From DATMXT01 sp035560415 (GTDB lineage Bacteria > Bacillota > Clostridia > Oscillospirales > Feifaniaceae): 9,220 nucleotides of DNA. The stretch lies in assembly GCA_035560415.1 (NCBI GenBank), contig DATMZG010000028.1:1-9220 (forward strand), written 5' to 3'. This document shows positions 1-4,991 of this stretch, piece by piece. Numbering within the stretch: the stretch's first letter is position 1; each line of letters opens with the position of its first letter. The notes below the pieces were generated by a model. It ran no database searches. It saw only the letters and a program-made list of their open reading frames with translations, and had not been told where the DNA came from. A program made the position numbers and the translations under genes.

Positions 1-39
1 GTCTATACTTGTATATGCTGTTAATGTGGGGGTGAATAT

Positions 40-654
40 ATGCCCTGCAGCGGCGACGCCGGACTTCCGGAACTCCTCCGGCGGTGTAAGTCGGGAGACC
101 CCAAGGCGCTGGATGCGCTCATCGCAAGATATTATGCACATATCCGAAGGTGCTGCCGCGGCTTTCGTTTTGCCGGGGCCGAGCCTGAGGACGTCATGCA
201 GGAAGCCCTGATTGGTTTTTGCAGGGCGGCATGCGACTACGAGCCCGACGGCGAGATCCCATTTGATGCCTATACGGCAATTTGCATACGGCGGCACCTC
301 ATCGACGCGGCAAAAAAAGCGGCGAGAGATAAGCACAAGCCGCTCAACTCCTATGTTTCACTGAATACCACAGCGGACTCCTCAAGCGATCACGCCTTTC
401 CGGTCTTTGGTTTTGATACCACCTTTGATCCCTCGGATGCGATTATCGACAGAGAAGCTGTGCGACTTACAAGCGAGCGTATGAACGCCGCCCTGTCCGC
501 CTATGAGCGGCAGGTGCTCAGACAATACCTTGAGGGCAGGCCCTACAAGGATATTGCGCTGTCGGCGGGAAAACCCATCAAATCTGTTGATAATGCCGTC
601 CAGAGGATACGGCGAAAGCTCAGCGCACTGCTGTCGCAAGACAGTGTGAAATAA
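40..654 (+). CDS. sigH: SigH-like RNA polymerase sigma factor (sigma-70 family)
   Basis: This 204-residue protein is a sigma-70 family factor that would direct RNA polymerase to a special promoter set. In Bacillus the related SigH drives early sporulation and stationary-phase genes. Region 2 spans about residues 23-94; the stretch EDVMQEALIGF (50-60) is core-binding region 2.1/2.2, and IRRHLIDAAKKAARDKHKPL (83-102) is the -10 recognition part. The PLNSYVSLN tract (101-109) right after region 2 is a SigH hallmark. Region 4 lies at about 149-198, with a helix-turn-helix ending in KSVDNAVQRIRRKL (181-194). The length is close to Bacillus SigH (about 218). The ATG follows a GGGGGTG ribosome binding site at 28-34. 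TATACT at 4-9 could be a -10 element, but its -35 would lie outside the window. Family membership is clear; the exact SigH orthology is inferred, because Clostridia often carry several SigH-like paralogues. Confidence 0.85.
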   Translation: MPCSGDAGLPELLRRCKSGDPKALDALIARYYAHIRRCCRGFRFAGAEPEDVMQEALIGFCRAACDYEPDGEIPFDAYTAICIRRHLIDAAKKAARDKHKPLNSYVSLNTTADSSSDHAFPVFGFDTTFDPSDAIIDREAVRLTSERMNAALSAYERQVLRQYLEGRPYKDIALSAGKPIKSVDNAVQRIRRKLSALLSQDSVK

Positions 655-717
655 GCCCTTTAGCGCAAAAACAGAGCGTTGCCAGTCAAAGGTGCCGGTT
701 TGAGTCCGGAAGAGGGT
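655..717 (+). other. tRNA-like fold or tRNA-Leu-like remnant, directly after the sigma gene stop
   Basis: Immediately after the sigma factor stop codon, GCCCTTT (655-661) can pair with AGAGGGT (711-717) as a seven-pair acceptor-like stem containing two wobble pairs. Inside it, CCGG (695-698) and CCGG (706-709) enclose the seven-base loop TTTGAGT, which looks like a tRNA T-arm. TGCC (680-683) and GGTG (691-694) enclose the seven-base loop AGTCAAA. CGC (664-666) and GCG (676-678) could form a short D-arm-like stem. No GG is seen in the D-like loop, there is no long variable arm and no encoded CCA. It is therefore not a normal tRNA gene: it may be a decayed tRNA, a tRNA mimic in the mRNA, or chance. 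The T-arm resembles those of bacterial tRNA-Leu. Confidence 0.3.
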
Positions 718-746
718 TAAAAATTTACCAAAGCGAGGGAAAAAGA

Positions 747-1028
747 ATGTACGAAGACAAGACCTTAGTGTGCAAAGATTGCGGCAAGGAGTTCGTGTTC
801 ACCGCCGGCGAGCAGGAGTTCTATGCGGAGCGTGGCTTCCAGAACGAGCCCCAGCGCTGCAAGGAGTGCCGCGACGCTCGGAAGAACGCTGCCAAGTCTC
901 AGCGTGAGATGTATACCGCTGTCTGCGCAAACTGCGGCGGTGAGGCGAAGGTGCCGTTCCAGCCCAGGAACGACCGCCCCGTCTATTGCAGCGAGTGCTT
1001 TGCCAAGATGAAGGAGCAGCAGGGTTAA
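747..1028 (+). CDS. Small double zinc-ribbon protein of unknown function
   Basis: This 93-residue protein has four CxxC pairs: C9/C12, C38/C41, C60/C63 and C81/C84. The spacing suggests two zinc ribbons in series, the first using C9/C12 with C38/C41 and the second using C60/C63 with C81/C84. Between the pairs lie conserved-looking stretches (KEFVFTAGEQEFYAERGF at 14-31 and RPVYCSEC at 77-84). Such small proteins are common in Clostridia and annotated only as zinc-ribbon domain proteins; a nucleic-acid or protein-binding role is usual for the fold, but nothing here shows the partner. An AGCGAGGG ribosome binding site lies at 732-739. The gene is 92 nt behind the sigma factor gene with no clear terminator between, so co-transcription is possible. 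A strong terminator follows it. Confidence 0.85.
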   Translation: MYEDKTLVCKDCGKEFVFTAGEQEFYAERGFQNEPQRCKECRDARKNAAKSQREMYTAVCANCGGEAKVPFQPRNDRPVYCSECFAKMKEQQG

Positions 1029-1055
1029 TCCATCTGCTGAAAATAATGTTTTGTA

Positions 1056-1096
1056 CGGGGCCGCTGCGCATGCAGCGGCCCCGTTTCATTTATTTT
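1056..1096 (+). terminator. Rho-independent terminator after the zinc-ribbon gene
   Basis: CGGGGCCGCTGC (1056-1067) pairs perfectly with GCAGCGGCCCCG (1072-1083) around the loop GCAT, giving a 12-bp GC-rich stem. A T-rich run (TTTCATTTATTTT, 1084-1096) follows. It ends the sigma/zinc-ribbon transcription unit and separates it from the mscL promoter downstream. Confidence 0.9.
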
Positions 1097-1120
1097 GCGC
1101 GGGTGTTTTGACGTGTTTAG

Positions 1121-1149
1121 TTGCATTTGTTTTTGGGGAATAGTATAAT
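1121..1149 (+). promoter_or_regulatory. Sigma-A-type promoter for the mscL unit
   Basis: A perfect -10 hexamer TATAAT lies at 1144-1149. At the ideal 17-nt spacing upstream is a weak -35, TTGCAT (1121-1126). The surrounding stretch is A/T-rich compared with the rest of the window. Transcription would start near 1156, leaving a leader of about 95 nt before the mscL ATG. Confidence 0.65.
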
Positions 1150-1179
1150 AACGGAAATATGTGGGATAGATGGACATGC

Positions 1180-1206
1180 CCGCGGCCTCTTTGTAAAGGG
1201 GCCGGG
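1180..1206 (+). promoter_or_regulatory. Hairpin in the mscL leader
   Basis: CGGCCTCTT (1183-1191) pairs with AAGGGGCCG (1196-1204) around the loop TGTA: nine pairs, one of them a G-T wobble. CC at 1180-1181 can extend the stem against GG at 1205-1206 if G1182 bulges out. No T-run follows, so it is not a standard terminator. It sits between the promoter and the start codon and could stabilise or regulate the mRNA; no known riboswitch pattern was recognised. Confidence 0.4.
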
Positions 1207-1251
1207 CGCGGCACATCACAACGATTGACGTAAAAGGCGGTTGCTCTTTCT

Positions 1252-1674
1252 ATGTTTAAGGAATTCAAAGAATTTGCGATTAAGGGAAACGTCGTCGACC
1301 TCGCAGTCGGCGTTGTCATCGGCGGCGCTTTCGGCAAAATTGTCTCCTCCCTTGTCGCCGACATCATTTCGCCCCTCGTCGGCTGGATGACGGCGGGCGT
1401 CGACATCACGGCCCTCAAGTGGGTCATCAGCCCCGCCGTCATGGACGGGGACACCGTGGTCAAGGCGGAGGCTGCAATCACATACGGCAACTTCATTCAG
1501 GCGACCATCGACTTTTTTATCATCGCGTTTGCGCTGTTTTTGTTCGTCAAGGCCGTAAACCGTGCCCGGGCGCTGAAAAATGAGCCGAAGGCCGCGGAAG
1601 CTGCCCCCAAGGCCCCCACTGAGACCGAGCTGCTCGGAGAGATTCTCGAGGAGCTGAAAAAGAGAGACGCATGA
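1252..1674 (+). CDS. mscL: Large-conductance mechanosensitive channel MscL
   Basis: This 140-residue inner-membrane protein is the MscL channel, a homopentamer that opens under membrane tension and releases solutes during osmotic downshock. The N-terminus MFKEFKEFAIKGNVVDLAVG (1-20) is the family signature. TM1 spans about residues 15-43 and includes the pore-lining VVIGGAFGKIVSSLV stretch. An extracellular loop (about 44-76) and TM2 (about 77-101) follow. The charged C-terminal helix with LLGEILEELKK (127-137) forms the cytoplasmic bundle, after an alanine/proline-rich linker (112-122). Length and domain order are normal. The ribosome binding site AAAGGCGG (1233-1240) sits 11 nt before the ATG, rather far away. 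The stop codon overlaps the next gene's start (ATGA, 1671-1674), so the two are probably translated in a coupled manner. Confidence 0.97.
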   Translation: MFKEFKEFAIKGNVVDLAVGVVIGGAFGKIVSSLVADIISPLVGWMTAGVDITALKWVISPAVMDGDTVVKAEAAITYGNFIQATIDFFIIAFALFLFVKAVNRARALKNEPKAAEAAPKAPTETELLGEILEELKKRDA

Positions 1675-3809
1675 GCAGAATTTTAATGGCGACCATGGGA
1701 CTTGAGCTCGGCGGTGCGGAGACGCATATCGTGGAGCTCTGCCGCCATCTTCGCAGGGCGGGTCACGAGATTCTGCTCTGCTCAGCGGGCGGCGCCCTTG
1801 TGCCGGAACTCGAGGCGAGCGGTGTTTGTCATCTGACGGCGCCGCTCGCCTCTCGCAACCTTTCAAGCATGTCGAGGGCCTACCGCGTTCTTGCCCGGGC
1901 AATGCGCGAGTTCAAGCCCGACATCGTCCACGCCCACGCCCGCATTCCGGGTTTTTTGCTCTCGTCCCTTTGCCGGCGGGCCGGCGTGCCGCTTGTCACG
2001 ACCGTGCACGGCAGCTATAAAGTGTCGGCCCCCCTGCGGTTTTTGACCCGGTGGGGCGCAAAGCAGCTGGCCGTCAGCGAGGACATCCGGGACTATCTGA
2101 CAGACAACTACCGCATCGCCGGCCGGGACATCTTTGTCACGGTCAACGGCATTGACGCCGACGTCTTTTGCCCCGGCGACGACGGGGATTTGCGCCGGGA
2201 ACTCGGCATCGGGGCGGAGGAGCCCGTCGTCGTCACGGTCTCCCGGCTTGACGCCGACTCGTCTGGGGGTGTGCGCCGGCTTTTGGACGAGGTGACGGGG
2301 GTCAGGGTCGTCGTGGTCGGGGGCGGCACAAACCTTGAGGAGCTGCGGCGGAAATACCCCGGGGCGCTCTTTGCCGGGCCCCGCAAGGACATTGTGCGCT
2401 TTTGCCGGATGGCGGACGTCTTTGTCGGCGTCTCAAGGGCGGCTTTGGAGGCTTTGTCCTGCGAAAAGCCGGTCGTGCTGGCAGGCTCCGCCGGGTATAT
2501 GGGCATTCTCGGCCCCGATACATATGAAGGGGCAAAGGCGACAAATCTCACCTGCCGCGGCGCGGGATTTGGCAGTCCCGGCGATTTGGCAAAGGACGTC
2601 ACGGCGCTGCTGTCGGACAGGGAGCTTTGCGCCGGCCTCGGGAAATGGGGGCGGACCGTGGTGCAAAAGGACTATTCAATTGAGCGCATGACGCAGGACG
2701 CCCTGCGGTGCTACCGCGCCGCGCAGCTTGAAAAAAAGGGCGCGACCTACGACTTTCTGCTCTGCGGCTACTACGGATACGGCAACGCCGGCGACGAAAT
2801 GCTGCTTTCGACCATCGTGCGCAACCTGACCCGCAAGGACGGGGAAGTGCGCATTTGCGTCCTGAACCGGGACCGGGCCGCCATCTCCTGCGTGCAGGAC
2901 GTGGCGCTGGCCCGCCGGTTTTCGCTGCCGGAGGTCATGTCGGCCATGCGGCGCTCAAAAGTGCTGGTCTTCGGCGGCGGCAATCTGTTGCAGGACGTCA
3001 CGAGCGTCAAGTCGCTCGTCTATTACCTCACACTGCTGCGGCTTGCAAAGGGGCTGGGGCTCAAAACCATGCTCTACGGCAACGGAATCGGGCCGCTGAG
3101 AAGCTCAGTTGGCCGAAGGATGTCGAAAAAAGTTTTGACCGGAGTCGACCTCATCACGCTGCGGGACCCGGATTCGGCAAGGCTGCTTAAGGAGCTTGGC
3201 GTGCCGGAGGACCATGTGTTGCTGACGGCCGACGAGGTCTTTACGGCCTTTGACGCGCCGCTCTCCAGAAGCCCCTTGCTGCCGGCCGGGGATTACCTTG
3301 CGGTGTCGCTGCGGGCCTGGAAAGAGCGGGACCCGGAGTTTGACCGCAAAGTGGCGTCGGCTTTGGACCGCGCGGCCGGTGAATTTGACCTGCCGGTCGT
3401 CTTTGTGCCGCTTCAGCAGGCCGAGGACACGCCGGCCTGCCGGGCCGTCGCCGACCTCATGGAACACGGGAGCACCGTCTTGCAGGGGGAGGAGGCCGAC
3501 GTGCTGTCGGCCGTCACCTCGGCCAAGGCGGTCGTGGGCATGCGGCTGCACGCCCTCATCTTTGCGGCCGCCGCGGGCGTGCCCTCCTGCGGCATCGTCT
3601 ACGACCCCAAGGTGGAGGCCTTCTTCTCCATGACCGGAAGCGGCCGGTTTGTCCACTGCTCCGGATTTGTGGGGTCGCGCCTCACGGGATTTGTCCGGGA
3701 GATGCTGCAAGACGACGGCGAGAAGACAAAAGAAATGGCCGCCCGGCTGGCCGGGGCTGCGGCCATGAACAGTGAGGCGGCTTTTGGGCTGCTCAGGGGG
3801 GAAGTATGA
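1671..3809 (+). CDS. csaB: Fusion: GT4-like glycosyltransferase + CsaB polysaccharide pyruvyl transferase
   Basis: This 712-residue protein joins two enzymes. Residues 1 to about 350 form a GT-B glycosyltransferase (GT4-like): LELGGAETH (11-19), PDIVHAHAR (83-91), TTVHGS (110-115), VNGID (158-162), VTVSRLD (188-194), and a donor-site segment SRAALEALSCEKPVV (255-269). A short basic linker leads to a CsaB-type pyruvyl transferase from about residue 360: GYYGYGNAGDE (366-376), VLVFGGGNLLQD (431-442), GMRLHALIF (623-631) and GIVYDPK (641-647). CsaB proteins add ketal pyruvate from phosphoenolpyruvate to cell-wall polysaccharide, creating the ligand for SLH-domain surface proteins. The fusion would pair sugar transfer with pyruvylation, presumably at the cytoplasmic face of the membrane; this is inference. 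There is no signal peptide or clear membrane segment. The start overlaps the mscL stop and the end overlaps the ruvX start, both as ATGA. In the GT half only the second Glu of the usual EX7E motif is present (E260). Confidence 0.9.
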   Translation: MSRILMATMGLELGGAETHIVELCRHLRRAGHEILLCSAGGALVPELEASGVCHLTAPLASRNLSSMSRAYRVLARAMREFKPDIVHAHARIPGFLLSSLCRRAGVPLVTTVHGSYKVSAPLRFLTRWGAKQLAVSEDIRDYLTDNYRIAGRDIFVTVNGIDADVFCPGDDGDLRRELGIGAEEPVVVTVSRLDADSSGGVRRLLDEVTGVRVVVVGGGTNLEELRRKYPGALFAGPRKDIVRFCRMADVFVGVSRAALEALSCEKPVVLAGSAGYMGILGPDTYEGAKATNLTCRGAGFGSPGDLAKDVTALLSDRELCAGLGKWGRTVVQKDYSIERMTQDALRCYRAAQLEKKGATYDFLLCGYYGYGNAGDEMLLSTIVRNLTRKDGEVRICVLNRDRAAISCVQDVALARRFSLPEVMSAMRRSKVLVFGGGNLLQDVTSVKSLVYYLTLLRLAKGLGLKTMLYGNGIGPLRSSVGRRMSKKVLTGVDLITLRDPDSARLLKELGVPEDHVLLTADEVFTAFDAPLSRSPLLPAGDYLAVSLRAWKERDPEFDRKVASALDRAAGEFDLPVVFVPLQQAEDTPACRAVADLMEHGSTVLQGEEADVLSAVTSAKAVVGMRLHALIFAAAAGVPSCGIVYDPKVEAFFSMTGSGRFVHCSGFVGSRLTGFVREMLQDDGEKTKEMAARLAGAAAMNSEAAFGLLRGEV

Positions 3810-4219
3810 CGAAAGTGCTCGGCGTAGACTATGGGGACGTGCGCACCGGCCTTGCGGTCTCCGACGCGCTCGGCAAATTGGCCAGTTCTGCCGGCGTCAT
3901 TGAGGGCTACAATATGGACAAAGTGGCGGAAGCAGTCGCGGCAAAGGCGCGTGAAGCCGGGGCCGGCGTCATTGTGCTGGGGTTCCCAAAGAATATGAAC
4001 AACACGCTGGGCCCGAGAGCTGAGAAGACGCTGCTCTTCAAAGCGGCGCTTGAGGTGCGGTTTGAGGGCGAGGTCATCCTCAGGGATGAGCGGGGGACGA
4101 CGGTGTCGGCCACCCGCATGCTCAACGATACGAACACGAGAGGGAAAAAGCGCAAGGCCGTCATCGATGCGGTCGCAGCCACCGTCATTCTTCAGGATTA
4201 TCTCGACTCTTTGCGGTGA
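3806..4219 (+). CDS. ruvX: RuvX/YqgF-family putative Holliday junction resolvase
   Basis: This 137-residue protein has the RNase H-like fold of the RuvX/YqgF family, which acts in pre-16S rRNA 5'-end processing and has been proposed as a Holliday junction resolvase. The first strand carries GVDYGDVRTGLAVSD (6-20) with the catalytic D8. The middle has VIVLGFPKNMNNTLGPRAE (55-73). Then come RDERGTT (93-99) with the acidic E95 and, near the end, DAVAATVILQDYL (121-133) with D121. These three acids are the expected metal ligands. The length is typical (about 135-150). A GGGGGG run at 3796-3801 lies just before the ATG, and the start overlaps the csaB stop (ATGA, 3806-3809). The last 35 nt overlap the tail of a convergent minus-strand permease gene, so there is no room for a separate terminator. 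Confidence 0.95.
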   Translation: MTKVLGVDYGDVRTGLAVSDALGKLASSAGVIEGYNMDKVAEAVAAKAREAGAGVIVLGFPKNMNNTLGPRAEKTLLFKAALEVRFEGEVILRDERGTTVSATRMLNDTNTRGKKRKAVIDAVAATVILQDYLDSLR

Positions 4220-4565
4220 AGAGCTCCAAGACGCCGGCCGAAAAAATGATGAGGGCAAAAATTTTGCGCAGCGTCTCGCCCTCGAGCTTCTGGGCGAGGA
4301 TGCCGAAGATGACGGCCGTCGCCACGCCGCCCATACCGCTTTTTAAGGCCGCCTCCTTGTCGATGTTGCCGCGGCGCAGGTGGATGAAGATGGCGACGGC
4401 GGCCGTCGGCAGAAAATAGAGTAAATTGATACCCTGCGCCGTCCGCTGGGGCACGTCGCCCAAGAGCGTGAGCAAAACGATGAGCAGCGAGCCGCCGCCC
4501 ACCCCCATTCCGCTGAGGATTCCGACGGCAAAGCCGACGCCGGCCAAAATATAGGGATTAGCCAA
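4185..4565 (-). CDS. TauE/SafE-type permease, second half (TTG start)
   Basis: This 126-residue hydrophobic protein matches one repeat half of the TauE/SafE (DUF81) permease family, whose members are linked to export of sulfite or organosulfur anions. About four membrane segments are visible (near 5-18, 27-37, 47-63 and 78-92, with another hydrophobic stretch at 102-117). Its glycine motif GMGVGGGS (19-26) and the segment LRKIFALIIFSAGVLEL (99-115) align with the same places in the neighbouring protein, so the two look like paired halves. The start is TTG at 4565: a GGAGG (forward 4573-4577) lies exactly 7 nt upstream, and the start overlaps the preceding gene's TAA by 8 nt. The 3' end overlaps ruvX convergently. 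Full-length TauE proteins have about 250 residues, so both products are probably needed to form one transporter. The substrate is unknown. Confidence 0.8.
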   Translation of the reverse strand: MANPYILAGVGFAVGILSGMGVGGGSLLIVLLTLLGDVPQRTAQGINLLYFLPTAAVAIFIHLRRGNIDKEAALKSGMGGVATAVIFGILAQKLEGETLRKIFALIIFSAGVLELFTAKSRDNPEE

Positions 4566-4908
4566 ACCAAAGCCTCCATGCGGACCAGATCATAAAGAGG
4601 GCAAAACCTGTCCGTAACATTTTCACGGGAACCCGGCGCAGCCAGAGGGCCCCGCAGGCCCCGCCCACCGCGCCGCCGGCGCAAAGCGGCAGGGCAATCG
4701 ACATGTCGACCGCCCCGCTCCAGAGATAAATGACAAGGCTGACGGCAGAGAGGCAGGCCATTGTGGCCACGGCCGTCGCATGGGCCCGCTTCGCGGGGAG
4801 TCCACCCATCCGCTTTAAAAGGGGCACAAGCAGCAGCCCCCCGCCCCCGCCGATGAGCCCGTTTACGGCACCGGCCAGAAACCCGGGGAGAAATTTATTC
4901 TTTTTCAT
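4558..4908 (-). CDS. TauE/SafE-type permease, first half
   Basis: This 116-residue membrane protein is the partner of the gene downstream on the same strand. It begins with a lysine-rich cap (MKKNK) followed by GFLAGAVNGLIGGGGGLLLVPLL (9-31), the typical first segment of TauE/SafE proteins with its glycine run. RAHATAVATM (41-50) is the conserved segment before the second helix; further helices lie at about 70-90 and 99-115, the last matching LRTGFALFMIWSAWRLW (98-114). The protein ends naturally at TAA, in the middle of the expected full-length permease, with the next cistron beginning 8 nt inside it. The ATG (4908-4906) follows GTGAGGA on the minus strand, close to the start. It lies back to back with guaB, 83 nt away. 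Whether this represents an ancestral half-size form or a gene split cannot be decided here. Confidence 0.82.
   Translation of the reverse strand: MKKNKFLPGFLAGAVNGLIGGGGGLLLVPLLKRMGGLPAKRAHATAVATMACLSAVSLVIYLWSGAVDMSIALPLCAGGAVGGACGALWLRRVPVKMLRTGFALFMIWSAWRLWFG
4573..4577 (-). promoter_or_regulatory. Ribosome binding site that fixes the TTG start of the second permease half
   Basis: On the minus strand, GGAGG ends 7 nt before the TTG codon at 4565-4563. It lies within the last codons of the preceding gene. An ATG overlapping this GGAGG (4580-4578) opens a different reading frame. The spacing strongly favours TTG as the real start. Confidence 0.75.
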
Positions 4909-4920
4909 GAATCCTCACAG

Positions 4921-4950
4921 TTGAAATCCATTTCGCTTTAGTGCTATAAT
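4921..4950 (+). promoter_or_regulatory. Sigma-A promoter with extended -10 for guaB
   Basis: TTGAAA (4921-4926) and a perfect TATAAT (4945-4950) are separated by 18 nt, and TGC directly before the -10 makes it an extended -10 element. Transcription would start near 4957, giving a leader of about 35 nt with GGGAGG (4977-4982) nine nt before the ATG. The leader is too short for a purine riboswitch. Confidence 0.8.
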
Positions 4951-4991
4951 ACCCGAAATATCAGTAATTAACATATGGGAGGATACAGAGC

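Noticed and set aside
4..9. TATACT as the -10 of the sigma factor gene
   Set aside because: The -35 would lie before the window, so the call cannot be supported.
26..211. 61-codon frame starting at GTG 26
   Set aside because: It is out of frame with the sigma factor, which has clear domain motifs across the same stretch.
1216..1902. 228-codon minus-strand frame across mscL and the start of the glycosyltransferase
   Set aside because: It spans two clearly real plus-strand genes and reads as low-complexity, charged sequence.
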